Positions 36,845-46,300 of a stretch of 64,000 nt of DNA are shown piece after piece. Numbering within the stretch: position 1 is the first letter of the stretch; the number at the start of each line of letters is the position of its first letter. Under the pieces are notes generated by a model. It was not told where the DNA came from, did not search any database, and was given only the letters and a program-made list of their open reading frames with translations. The stretch is from Crocinitomicaceae bacterium (GTDB lineage: Bacteria; Bacteroidota; Bacteroidia; Flavobacteriales_D; Crocinitomicaceae), in contig JAURMI010000003.1 of assembly GCA_030830785.1 (NCBI GenBank), positions 186,001-250,000 of the forward strand, read 5' to 3'. A program made the position numbers and the translations under genes.

Positions 36845-38032
36845 TTAAGCTACGATTTCCGTAACCTGACCAGCACCAACTGTACGTCCACCTTCGCGAA
36901 TTGCGAAACGTAAACCTTTGTCCATGGCAACTGGAACAATCAATTTCACAGTGATAGATACGTTGTCACCTGGCATTACCATTTCGCGACCGTCGCTTAA
37001 GAAAATCTCGCCAGTTACATCCGTTGTACGGAAATAGAACTGAGGACGGTATTTGTTATGGAATGGTGTATGACGGCCACCTTCTTCTTTTTTCAAAACG
37101 TAAATCTCAGCCTTAAATTCAATGTGTGGTGTAGTAGAACCTGGCTTACAAATAACCATACCACGTTTGATGTCCGTTTTTTCAATACCACGAAGTAACA
37201 AACCAACGTTGTCACCTGCTTCACCTCTATCAAGGATTTTACGGAACATCTCAACACCAGTAACTGTTGAAGTTAATTTCTGATCACCCATACCTAGAAT
37301 TTCAACTGGATCACCTGAATTGATAACACCAGTCTCAATACGACCTGTTGCAACCGTACCACGACCAGTAATGGTGAATACGTCTTCAACTGGCATCAAG
37401 AAAGGCTTGTCAACATCACGTGGAGGCAATTCAATGTATGTATCAACGGCATCCATTAATTCGTCAATTTTAGCAACCCATTGCGCTTCACCATTTAAAG
37501 CACCAAGAGCAGACCCTTGAATAATAGGAGCGTTATCGCCATCGTATTTGTAGAACGAAAGCAATTCGCGAATTTCCATTTCAACCAATTCGAGTAATTC
37601 AGCATCGTCAACCATGTCAACTTTGTTCATGAAAACAACCATGCGTGGAACGCCAACTTGACGTCCAAGTAGGATGTGCTCACGAGTTTGAGGCATTGGC
37701 CCGTCTGTTGCAGCAACAACAAGGATTGCACCGTCCATTTGAGCGGCACCTGTAACCATGTTTTTAACGTAGTCGGCGTGTCCAGGACAGTCAACGTGTG
37801 CGTAGTGACGATTAGTAGTTTCGTACTCAATATGAGAGGTATTGATTGTAATACCACGCTCTTTTTCTTCTGGAGCATTGTCAATTGAGGAGAAGTCACG
37901 TGCCTGCGCCAATCCTTTGCTTGAAAGAACGCTAGAAATTGCAGCAGTCAACGTAGTCTTACCGTGGTCAACGTGTCCGATTGTACCGATGTTGACGTGT
38001 GGTTTGGAACGATCAAAATTTTCCTTAGCCAT
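36845..38032 (-). CDS. tuf: Elongation factor Tu
   Basis: This 395-residue GTPase delivers aminoacyl-tRNA to the ribosome. G1 GHVDHGKTT (residues 19-27), G3 DCPGHADY, G4 NKVD and the C-terminal [12 protein letters not shown] are all intact. It sits between tRNA-Thr(GGT) and tRNA-Trp, the same arrangement as the tufB locus of E. coli (thrU-tyrU-glyT-thrT-tufB), so tRNAs and tuf are probably cotranscribed from the promoter near 38550-38575. Confidence 0.99.
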   Translation of the reverse strand: MAKENFDRSKPHVNIGTIGHVDHGKTTLTAAISSVLSSKGLAQARDFSSIDNAPEEKERGITINTSHIEYETTNRHYAHVDCPGHADYVKNMVTGAAQMDGAILVVAATDGPMPQTREHILLGRQVGVPRMVVFMNKVDMVDDAELLELVEMEIRELLSFYKYDGDNAPIIQGSALGALNGEAQWVAKIDELMDAVDTYIELPPRDVDKPFLMPVEDVFTITGRGTVATGRIETGVINSGDPVEILGMGDQKLTSTVTGVEMFRKILDRGEAGDNVGLLLRGIEKTDIKRGMVICKPGSTTPHIEFKAEIYVLKKEEGGRHTPFHNKYRPQFYFRTTDVTGEIFLSDGREMVMPGDNVSITVKLIVPVAMDKGLRFAIREGGRTVGAGQVTEIVA

Positions 38033-38125
38033 TTTTTGTATTTGTTACTTAGTTAATAATATACTTTAATCTATCATAAAGGTCTGTAACACAATGTGAA
38101 ACAGACTTAAATGCAATTTAATTTG

Positions 38126-38197
38126 AGCCAATGACGAGATTTGAACTCGTGACCTCTTCCTTACCAAGGAAGCGCTCTACCCCTGAGCTACACCGGC
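38126..38197 (-). tRNA. tRNA-Thr (anticodon GGT)
   Basis: A 72-nt cloverleaf has acceptor arms GCCGGTG and CATTGGC, anticodon stem CTTCC/GGAAG with loop TTGGTAA, and T-arm with GAGTTCAAATCTC. It is the fourth tRNA of the cluster and nearest to tuf. Confidence 0.95.
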
Positions 38198-38215
38198 ACT
38201 CAAACAAAATAATTG

Positions 38216-38288
38216 AGCGGGAGACGAGATTCGAACTCGCGACGTTCAGCTTGGAAGGCTGACGCTCTACCAACTGAGCTACTCCCGC
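38216..38288 (-). tRNA. tRNA-Gly (anticodon TCC)
   Basis: A 73-nt cloverleaf has acceptor arms GCGGGAG and CTCCCGC, anticodon stem CAGC/GCTG closing the loop CTTCCAA, and T-arm GAGTTCGAATCTC. Confidence 0.95.
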
Positions 38289-38308
38289 TTAAATTTTGTT
38301 ATTCTTTG

Positions 38309-38391
38309 TGGGGAGAGCAGGATTCGAACCTGCGAAGGTGTACACCAGCAGATTTACAGTCTGCCCTCGTTGGCCGCTTGAGTATCTCCCC
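38309..38391 (-). tRNA. tRNA-Tyr (anticodon GTA)
   Basis: An 83-nt tRNA with a long variable arm (class II). Acceptor arms GGGGAGA and TCTCCCC, anticodon stem GCAGA/TCTGC with loop CTGTAAA, T-arm with GGTTCGAATCC. Confidence 0.95.
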
Positions 38392-38399
38392 AACTTTTG

Positions 38400-38473
38400 A
38401 GCCGATGGAGGGATTCGAACCCCCGACCAGCTGATTACAAATCAGCTGCTCTGGCCAACTGAGCTACATCGGC
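38400..38473 (-). tRNA. tRNA-Thr (anticodon TGT)
   Basis: A 74-nt cloverleaf has acceptor arms GCCGATG and CATCGGC, anticodon stem GCTGA/TCAGC with loop TTTGTAA, and T-arm with GGTTCGAATCC. It is the first tRNA of the cluster. Confidence 0.95.
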
Positions 38474-38546
38474 AACTATTGTCTGAATGTTGGTAAATTA
38501 CAATTTTTTAAAAGAACGTTAGTCCCTAACCTGAGTTTTGGGACTG

Positions 38547-38575
38547 CAAATGTACAAAACTTTTTTTTAACACAA
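38547..38575 (-). promoter_or_regulatory. Promoter of the tRNA-tuf operon
   Basis: On the minus strand TTG (38575-38573), 18 bases, then TACATTTG (38554-38547). The predicted start lies about 70 bases upstream of the first tRNA. The 191-bp gap 38474-38664 also contains the divergent promoter of the glycosyltransferase gene. Confidence 0.75.
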
Positions 38576-38651
38576 AGCGTTTTAAAAAAAAATTATAGGG
38601 TGGCTTTTTAGTGCGCTTTTCAAATACAGGCCTAAAATTTCGGGAATTCCT

Positions 38652-38659
38652 TACATTTG
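38652..38659 (+). promoter_or_regulatory. -7 promoter element of the glycosyltransferase gene
   Basis: TACATTTG ends 5 bases before ATG 38665. No TTG at the ideal distance. A near-leaderless transcript is predicted. Confidence 0.5.
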
Positions 38660-38664
38660 TTTCC

Positions 38665-39789
38665 ATGCGTCAAAAACGAGTTTACATGACGGTCTCTAGT
38701 GACTTAGCAACCGACAATCGTGTGCACAAAAGCTGCATGCTCTTATGCCAACTCAATTTTGAAGTGATTTTGATAGGAAGGCTAAAATCCAATAGCCCCG
38801 CAATGCCAATTAGAAATTACCGAACCAAACGACTGAAGCTTATCTTTGAGAAAGGTGCTCTTTTCTATACATTTTTAAATATTCGGTTGTTTTTTCTTTT
38901 GCTTTTTAAACGCTTGGACTACATATTTGCCAACGACTTAGATACCCTTCTTGCTGTTTATGCAGTAAGTAAAATCAAACGCAAACCTATTCTTTATGAT
39001 AGCCACGAACTTTTCACAGAGGTTCCAGAGCTGATAGACAGACCGCGAATTCGCCAAATATGGTTAAAAATTGAACGGACGATTTTACCTCGATTAAAAG
39101 AAATCATAACCGTTAATGACTCTATTGCAAAGGAATTTGAAGCCCGTTATAAAATCGCCGCCTCTGTAGTGAGAAATGTGCCGCAGCGACTGGAAAAAAT
39201 AGAGGGTTATACCAAGGAAGAATTGCAACTTTCAAGATCTCAAAAAATGCTCATCATTCAAGGAAGCGGATTAAACATTCATCGCGGAATTGAAGAGGCG
39301 GTTATGGCAATGGAGCATATTGAAAATGCGGTTTTATTTTTAGTAGGAGATGGAGATGTAATTCCCAAAGCAAAAGAAATTGTCGATAATTTGAAATTAA
39401 ACTCCAAGGTGCGATTTGTAGGTAGAATGCCCTATACAGAACTAATGCGTTATACAGCCAGTGCTGATCTTGGATTAGCGCTTGACAAACCCACTAGTTT
39501 AAATTACAAACTCGCATTGCCAAATAAAGTATTTGATTATATTCAAGCATCTGTACCTATAGTTTCGGGCCCTCTTATCGAAATTGAAAGAATTATAGAG
39601 AAATATGAATGTGGTATTGTGATAGAAAAAATTGAAATTGAGCTGCTTGCCAAGCAACTTAAAACCCTATTATTGGATGGGCGACGTCTTGGCCAATTAA
39701 AAAATAATTGTCAAAAGGCAGCCCAAATTGAAAATTGGGATGAAGAGCAAAAGATATTAGCTGCAGCGATTCGAAGGGTTTTTATCTAA
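38665..39789 (+). CDS. Glycosyltransferase (GT-B fold, family 4 type)
   Basis: This protein has 374 residues from ATG 38665 (MRQKRVYMTVSSDLATDNRVHKSC). The longer frame from 38611 contains the promoter motif. The N-terminal half carries the DNRVHKSCMLLCQLNFEVILIGR and YDSHELFTEVPEL motifs common in Bacteroidota GT4-like enzymes. The C-terminal half has IQGSGLNIHRGIEEAV, LFLVGDGD and FVGRMPYTELMRYTASADLGLAL plus PNKVFDYIQASVPIV, matching the nucleotide-sugar-binding domain. It probably works in cell-surface polysaccharide or lipid glycosylation; donor and acceptor are unknown. Its last 33 bases overlap the end of the convergent GT2 gene. Confidence 0.88.
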   Translation: MRQKRVYMTVSSDLATDNRVHKSCMLLCQLNFEVILIGRLKSNSPAMPIRNYRTKRLKLIFEKGALFYTFLNIRLFFLLLFKRLDYIFANDLDTLLAVYAVSKIKRKPILYDSHELFTEVPELIDRPRIRQIWLKIERTILPRLKEIITVNDSIAKEFEARYKIAASVVRNVPQRLEKIEGYTKEELQLSRSQKMLIIQGSGLNIHRGIEEAVMAMEHIENAVLFLVGDGDVIPKAKEIVDNLKLNSKVRFVGRMPYTELMRYTASADLGLALDKPTSLNYKLALPNKVFDYIQASVPIVSGPLIEIERIIEKYECGIVIEKIEIELLAKQLKTLLLDGRRLGQLKNNCQKAAQIENWDEEQKILAAAIRRVFI

Positions 39790-40680
39790 CTTTTTTAAGC
39801 GCCCTAAGCGATATAAATCAAAAAGGAAAATGGGGGCAAGGCCTGAACGCAATACCATTTTAAGAATAGGTGCTTTCCATGCCAAACTCCATAAAATGAG
39901 TTTTGAAAACAGGCCTTTTTTCAATTTTAAATATTGTTTTAGCAAAGAACTACTTTGTATTAACCCTGCATGATTCAAATGATCTTGCATCCAAAGTAAA
40001 TTTTTTAAAGCTTCATCGGTTTTATTCAAAAAAATTAAATTGGAATCCAAATGTAAGTTCCAAACTGGATTTTCAATTTGCATTATCGAGATATTATTTT
40101 GGATTAATTGGATGCCAAACAAAGTATCCTCATGGCCATAACCTATAAGACGTTCTTCAAAAGGATATTTTTCAAGAATACTTCTTGCAACAACAAAGTT
40201 ATTGGACTTGAAACCATGCCTTTGATTTTTCATGCGGTCTTTAAGGGATTGACTTTCCCTTTTCGAAGAATATTTCCAACGCAACCTTTGAGAAAGCGGA
40301 GGTAAATTATTTTGGTAACAACTTGCACCAACCAATACCTGTGTTTGGGGATTGGCGGTCAAAAACTCGCTGTACTTATTTATAAAGTTGGCATCTTTTA
40401 CAGTACTATCGCCATCGATAAACAATAAAAAATCTGCATCCGTAAATTTTAGAAATACATTGCGAATTTTAGCGCGACCGATATTTTCATTGAGTTCAAT
40501 TGATTGAACCAATTTATTGTTAAAAACATTCAATTGCTTGAAGTATGGTTTTGAGGCGTCATCGATTAATAAAATATTAATTTGTTTGGCATTTAAAGCG
40601 TCAATTTGTTTACTCAACTCTTCAACCAATGAACGCACATCGGAATTGAAAACAGGAATACAAATACTGAGCCTCCACAT
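39757..40680 (-). CDS. Glycosyltransferase family 2
   Basis: This 307-residue GT-A enzyme begins MWRLSICIPVFNSD. It has NILLIDDASKPYF, the DFLLFIDGDSTVKDANFI metal-binding DGD region, and GYGHEDTLFGIQLIQNN, the GYGxED motif of GT2/GT27-type transferases. The C-terminus is hydrophobic/basic. It probably adds a sugar in surface glycan synthesis; the specificity is not visible. It overlaps the convergent GT4-like gene by 33 bases at the 3' end and starts 6 bases after the DUF3467 gene, so it may belong to that transcript. Confidence 0.9.
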   Translation of the reverse strand: MWRLSICIPVFNSDVRSLVEELSKQIDALNAKQINILLIDDASKPYFKQLNVFNNKLVQSIELNENIGRAKIRNVFLKFTDADFLLFIDGDSTVKDANFINKYSEFLTANPQTQVLVGASCYQNNLPPLSQRLRWKYSSKRESQSLKDRMKNQRHGFKSNNFVVARSILEKYPFEERLIGYGHEDTLFGIQLIQNNISIMQIENPVWNLHLDSNLIFLNKTDEALKNLLWMQDHLNHAGLIQSSSLLKQYLKLKKGLFSKLILWSLAWKAPILKMVLRSGLAPIFLFDLYRLGRLKKLDKNPSNRCS

Positions 40681-40686
40681 ACTAGC

Positions 40687-40992
40687 CTATGCCATGGTGC
40701 TTGGCGTACCAAAATTCATAGGAGGAAAACCCGATTTAGGTTCGTCAATGGGGCCAAAGTTTTGTTCATACTTTTCAATATTATCTGCAAGGGCTTGCAA
40801 AAATCGTTTAGCATTTTGAGGTGTCATTAAAACTCTTGACCTTACTTTACCTTTTGGCATACCAGGCATCATTTGAACAAAATCACATACAACCTCGACA
40901 GGTGAATGAGTAATAATTGCCAAATTAGAATATACGCCCAAGGCAATATCTTCAGACAATTCAATATTCATTTGATTTTCTTGATTTTCCAT
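40687..40992 (-). CDS. DUF3467 family protein
   Basis: This protein has 101 residues from ATG 40992 (MENQENQMNIELSEDIALG); the frame from 41046 runs into the previous gene. The core IELSEDIALGVYSNLAIITHSPVEVVCDFVQMMPG ... KVRSRVLMTPQNAKRFLQALADNIEKYE matches DUF3467. This is a small, conserved Bacteroidota family also found elsewhere; its function is not established. ATG follows the preceding stop after one base, implying translational coupling with the dehydrogenase-like gene. Confidence 0.88.
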   Translation of the reverse strand: MENQENQMNIELSEDIALGVYSNLAIITHSPVEVVCDFVQMMPGMPKGKVRSRVLMTPQNAKRFLQALADNIEKYEQNFGPIDEPKSGFPPMNFGTPSTMA

Positions 40993-40993
40993 T

Positions 40994-42328
40994 TTAAATT
41001 GTTTTAAGTGATTCTGTAAAGATAATGCCAAAATCTGCCAGCTCATTTAAAATTGGTAAGTAAACCTCAGAATTTACGGGTATTTGAACGCCCCGGCCTT
41101 TAATGTTTTCATTTAAAATGAGTTTAGTGGCAATGGCCAAAGGCAGACCCACAGTATCAGACATCGCAGTGTATCGTTGATCTTTGCCTTCTACGACAAG
41201 AGAACTTTCTATTTTAAACTGCTCAGTGCCTTTTGAAAAAATAAATTCATGATACATCACAACCATATCCTTATCGTTCTCTTGAAGCTTCCATTTTTTT
41301 ACAAGTATTTGCTGCAATAATTCTGCAGGACTTGCATTGGCTAGTCCTATTGGCAATTTGGAATTAAAAAAATCGAGCGATGAAAATAATTCGTAAAGTT
41401 GTTTATCATCACCCAAGTATTGCGTCAATTTCTGCTCAACTGTCCGTTCGGGATCAAAAGGCAGAAAAGAATTTAAGAATTGTCTTGGACTTAGCAATTC
41501 TGAATCCTTCATTTTGAAGTGATTCTCAGTCATTCCTAGCCGAACAAATACATTCCATGCTTGACAAAAGGGAGGTCTGCGCAAGGTGCCGCGAAAAATG
41601 GTTTCAATATCCTTTAAACCATATACATCAATATAACTTAACGAATCTCGGTTGGCATATCCTTCAAACTCTCCATATCCCTCAATATTGATGGTGTCTA
41701 GCTGCTCAAACAAACGATGATAATTGATATATTTTACTTGTTTATTTTCCAAATAGCAAGCCGTTGAGCCTTGGCCTGCCAAAATAACATTACTCGGATT
41801 CCATGTGAATTTGTAATGCCATAAATTATTGTCTGCAATCGGAGCAATAAGCCCTCCACAATATGATTTAAATGCGCTAAGTTTTCCACCTTGAAACCTT
41901 ATCTCATCAATGATCTTCATGGCACTCATATGATCAATGCCTGGGTCAAGTCCTATCTCGTTGAGGATCAATACACCAGCATCTAGCGCTTCTTGATCTA
42001 AAGCACGCATTTGATCAGTAACATAAGAAGGCGTCAATAAATGTTTTTTATATAAAAGGCAATCTTTGGCTACGTCGACATGGTATTTTGGTGGAAGCAT
42101 TGAAATGACAATATCAGCATCTTGAATATGTGGCTTTCTTTGTTGGGCATTTAATGCATCAAATTGATGTGCGGTGCCTCTAGGGTGTCCATTGAGTTTA
42201 GATAAAATGACATCGAGATTTTGATCGACAATATGTAAATGCCAATTTTCAGCTTCGCTGTGATCAAGTAAGTATTTAATAAGTGTGGAACATGACATTC
42301 CTGCACCCAATAATAGAATATTTCTCAT
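40994..42328 (-). CDS. Saccharopine dehydrogenase-like NAD(P)-binding protein
   Basis: This protein has 444 residues from ATG 42328. The Rossmann start MRNILLLGAGMSCSTLIKYLLDHSE directly follows this Met, which favours it over the frame from 42418. It continues with DADIVISMLPPKYHVDVAKDCL, NEIGLDPGIDHMSAMKIID and the catalytic-domain segment GLIAPIADNNLWHYKFTWNPSNVILAGQ, all typical of the saccharopine reductase/LYS9 family. The family acts in lysine metabolism, oxidising or reducing an imine-linked amino acid; the substrate here is not determined. DUF3467 follows after one base. A -7 like TACTTTTG lies 16 bases upstream. Confidence 0.9.
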   Translation of the reverse strand: MRNILLLGAGMSCSTLIKYLLDHSEAENWHLHIVDQNLDVILSKLNGHPRGTAHQFDALNAQQRKPHIQDADIVISMLPPKYHVDVAKDCLLYKKHLLTPSYVTDQMRALDQEALDAGVLILNEIGLDPGIDHMSAMKIIDEIRFQGGKLSAFKSYCGGLIAPIADNNLWHYKFTWNPSNVILAGQGSTACYLENKQVKYINYHRLFEQLDTINIEGYGEFEGYANRDSLSYIDVYGLKDIETIFRGTLRRPPFCQAWNVFVRLGMTENHFKMKDSELLSPRQFLNSFLPFDPERTVEQKLTQYLGDDKQLYELFSSLDFFNSKLPIGLANASPAELLQQILVKKWKLQENDKDMVVMYHEFIFSKGTEQFKIESSLVVEGKDQRYTAMSDTVGLPLAIATKLILNENIKGRGVQIPVNSEVYLPILNELADFGIIFTESLKTI

Positions 42329-42344
42329 GAAAGATAAACTCAAA

Positions 42345-42352
42345 CAAAAGTA
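42345..42352 (-). promoter_or_regulatory. -7 promoter element of the saccharopine dehydrogenase-like gene
   Basis: TACTTTTG on the minus strand fits TAnnTTTG, 16 bases before ATG 42328, between the esterase stop and this start. A -33 element is not clear. Confidence 0.4.
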
Positions 42353-42357
42353 AAAAA

Positions 42358-43299
42358 CTATCGCGAACCATTGTCGCCAAGAATAAATAATAGCGGAATA
42401 TGCCATCGCTGTGCCCAAGCTTCTTCATCATGTCCAGCACCTTGTACAACAGCTTCTAAAAAAAAAGGGCTTGAGCTATTATAACCCGCAAATTCTAATG
42501 AGCTTAGCAATTTATCGTGATACGGTTTATAATATGCATCAAGTGATTGGGTTCCTCTATCAACGTACAAAAAATGTTGATTATCGGCATGAAGGTTATT
42601 TTTCAGATAAACATTAAAAGGTTCAATTAAGGCTTCTATCATCCCATCCTTAAACATTGCATAATTAATCATAGGTGTATGTATCGAAAGACACGCCACA
42701 CCACCAAATAATTGAGGTTTTTCGCACAGTGCGTACAAACTGATCAAACCGCCCATACTAGAGCCCATTACCATTCGGTCTTGTGTTTTTTTCCCTACCT
42801 TATAATTTTGCTCCATAAACGGCACCAATACCTTTTCAATCCAATCTAAATAAATATCTGCTCTCAATTGGCCATTCCACAAATTTTCATTCAACTCGTT
42901 GCGATATGCTTCTGGCATTAAGTCGGCAACTTTTTGTGGGAAAAATTCTGCATAGCGATTTATTGGGTCATTGTGAATCCCAACAACAAGAAAAGGCATG
43001 TGCGCATACCTACTCAGCGTAGAGCCATATACTTCATCTATCTTCCACTCTTTTTGATTCCAAGTTTGAGTGCTGTCAAAAAGCATTTGCCCATCGTGCA
43101 TGTACAGCGTTTTTAGACCTTTTTTATTTTTGGCTTCCCAAGGGATATATACATCTATTATCCGAGAGGTATCCTGGAACGGAAGGGAAAATCGATAAAG
43201 TTCACCTCGGTAAACTTTTAAATTGTGTACTTGTGACTTAAGTTGTGCATTTAAATCACAATTAATTAAAAAAATTGTGACCAGCAAGAGAAAACGCAT
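42358..43299 (-). CDS. Secreted esterase D-like alpha/beta hydrolase
   Basis: This 313-residue protein has a signal peptide (MRFLLLVTIFLINCDLNAQ). The fold matches the putative esterase family (esterase D/IroE-Fes type): VYIPWEAKNKKGLKTLYMHDGQMLFD, MPFLVVGIHND, nucleophile elbow MGSSMGGLISLYAL, and a C-terminal QGAGHDEEAWAQRW with the likely catalytic His. The family cleaves ester bonds of acylated sugars, peptides or siderophores; the substrate is not visible. It is divergent from ccsBA and lies upstream of the dehydrogenase-like gene, from which it may be read through. Confidence 0.87.
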   Translation of the reverse strand: MRFLLLVTIFLINCDLNAQLKSQVHNLKVYRGELYRFSLPFQDTSRIIDVYIPWEAKNKKGLKTLYMHDGQMLFDSTQTWNQKEWKIDEVYGSTLSRYAHMPFLVVGIHNDPINRYAEFFPQKVADLMPEAYRNELNENLWNGQLRADIYLDWIEKVLVPFMEQNYKVGKKTQDRMVMGSSMGGLISLYALCEKPQLFGGVACLSIHTPMINYAMFKDGMIEALIEPFNVYLKNNLHADNQHFLYVDRGTQSLDAYYKPYHDKLLSSLEFAGYNSSSPFFLEAVVQGAGHDEEAWAQRWHIPLLFILGDNGSR

Positions 43300-43353
43300 G
43301 TGCTTTTTTTAACAAGAATAAGACCTTTCTATCAATCTTGCGCATACATTGGC

Positions 43354-43361
43354 TATTTTTG
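43354..43361 (+). promoter_or_regulatory. -7 promoter element of the ccsBA gene
   Basis: TATTTTTG fits TAnnTTTG, 16 bases before the chosen start ATG 43378. Confidence 0.5.
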
Positions 43362-43377
43362 TCAAAAATTTCCTCAG

Positions 43378-46300
43378 ATGGACAAATTCCTATCTAACTT
43401 TTTTTCCATGCGCTTTGCGAGCCTCGGACTAATTGTTTTCTTGCTTGCAATTGGTGCAGCCACTTTCATAGAGTCTATTTATGGCATACAAGCAGCCAAA
43501 ATCACCATTTACAATGCACTATGGTTTGAATGCCTATTGTTATATCTCACTTTGGCATTGATAGCCAATATTATCCGCTATAAAATGTGGAGCAGAGATA
43601 AAATTGCCATGTTCAGTTTCCACCTTGCATTCATTGTCATTTTATTGGGTGCAGCTATCACACGTTATTTGAGTTTTGAAGGATTAATGGTAATTAGAGA
43701 AGGGACCAGCAGCAATTATATTTACACAGCTGATCCTTATGTACTCATTAATGCACAAGATATTTCGGTTAAAGATGGCCCAACCGTATTACAAGCCTGG
43801 AAAACCTACCTAAGTGAATTCAACAACAATGACTTCAATTATAAAACTAAATTAGGAAACAAGACGATATCTATCCGCTACCTTGATTTTAAGTCAGACC
43901 GTGTGGATTCTTTTCTGGTTAACCAACGCTACAAGGCAAGCGCTCTTGAATTGGTAACGGAAGGAAAGCGTTCGAATTTTTTAACTGAGGAAGATGTATT
44001 GCTTGTTGGTAACATTCCTTTTTATTTGTCAGCAACCCGACCCAACGCGCCAATTGGAACACCAGGGGTTTACCTAAATGTTATGGATGGTAAAACATGG
44101 GTTTATCCGACGCTTGAATTGAAGGCCTTGCCCATGACAGAAATGCAAAAACTCAGAGAAAGTGGGCAGGCACCCCCAGATAGTATATATTTGAATTACC
44201 CCTTAAATCAATGGTCAGAATTCAAACCGTTATCTCTTTATTTAATTGATGGACAGCAAGTTGTATTTAAAAGACTCATACCTCATGCTAAAAAAACTTT
44301 GGTCAAGGCTGCTAAAAAGAAAACGGGTAAAGACTATCTGACGATAGAACTTAACGATGGGAAAGCAACAAAAAAAATAATTCTTGAAGGAGGGAAAGAC
44401 CAATTTCCTGAACCTATGCGCTTTGCAATGAACGGAGTGGTGTATCAACTCGAATATGGTTCGATACAAAAAAATATCCCCTTCTCAGTAAAATGTAGAG
44501 ACTTTAAGCTAGATAAATATCCCGGTTCCAATTCGCCATCTTCTTTTGAAAGTGAACTGACAATAGAAGATCCGCGAAACAATGCAAAACTAGATCGTCG
44601 TGTCTTTATGAACAACGTAATTGATTACGACGGCTACCGCTTTTTTCAATCTTCTTATGAATTAGACAATCCCAATACTCCACAAAATGAAGAAGGAACC
44701 AAATTGAGTGTAAATCACGATGCACTTGGTACAAACATCACTTATTTTGGTTACTTAATGATGGCGCTAGCTATGATACTTTCCATATTTGCTCCGGCAG
44801 GACGTTTTGCTTTTTTAAACAAAAAATTACAACAGATTAAACAAAAAAAAGCTACTCTAAGTTTTTTGATGCTGCTTTCAGTGACTGCCTATTCTCAACA
44901 AAAATCGTCAGAAGAAAAACATAATCATCAACAAATTCATAATCCTGTTCATTTTGAAATCTCTGTTGACCATTCTGAAGAGTTAGCCTCGATGCTGGTT
45001 CAAGATTATCAAGGTAGAATAGTACCATTTCATACCCTTGCTGACCAATTAACTCGGAAATTAAATTATCACAACAGCTATAAAAATTTAAACGCGGTTC
45101 AGTTTATATTGAGCTTGCATATGTATCCTTCTTATTGGGTCACACAACCAATCATTCAAATTCCAAGAAGTTTGCGTGATCCTTTAGGGTTAAAAGAATA
45201 TGCATCAATTGAGGCGCTCGTTTCAAATGACGGTCAATTCAAATGGTTAGATCAATACAAAACTGCTCATCAAAAATTGGAATCTAAGCGAAATGAATTT
45301 GATAAAAAACTTATTAAACTCAACGAAAAATTCGAGGTTGCCAATAATATTTTCAATTGGCAATTCATGCGTATCATACCCGCTAAAAACGACCCAAACA
45401 ATTCTTGGTTTGTGCCTCTAAGCATGGAATTAGCTCAAAATGATTCGCTCCCGTCTAAACTATTTCTCAATTATTTGTCAGCAGTTCACAACGGAGGGGA
45501 AAACCAGACTTTTGGAGAGGCAAAAGATCTTTTAAAGTCATTTAAATCCTTTCAGAGAAAAGCAGGAAAGGCAGTAGCTCCTTCCCAAAGTAGCATCGAA
45601 ATGGAGATTCGCTATAATAAAATTCAAGTTTTTAAACGATCCTATCAACTTTACTTGCTTAGTGGACTATTACTGCTCATCGTATTTTTTATCGGGATTT
45701 TTATTAATTCAGAAAAGAAACTTGCAAAACTCAAATGGCCAAAACGTATTTTAGTAGCAATAAGCATTGGCACCTTCGTGTTCCATGGTGTTGGGCTAAT
45801 TATGCGTTGGCGAATATCTGGACACGCGCCATGGAGTAATGGCTATGAAGCCATTGTTTTTATCAGTTGGGTAACCATGTTGGCTGGTTATGTTTTTGTC
45901 AAAAAAAATCAAGTAGTTCTTGGAGGTGCCGCCATTTTAGCGGCGCTGATGCTTTGGGTTTCTGAAATGAATTTAATGGATCCTGAAATTACTCCTTTGG
46001 TGCCGGTGCTGAAGTCCTATTGGCTCATGATTCATGTGGCTATCATTACAGGAAGCTATGGCTTTCTGGGTTTAGCCTGCATTTTAGGATTGATCAATCT
46101 TAAACTTTATTTGCTTCAGACTACTAAATCAACGCAGAAAATAAAGTTAAATATCAAAGAAATTTCTATTATCTCGGAGATGACCATGACCGTTGGGCTC
46201 TACATGCTCACTATCGGGACTTTTTTAGGTGGCGTTTGGGCCAATGAATCTTGGGGTCGATATTGGGGTTGGGATCCCAAAGAAACTTGGGCAATGGTGT

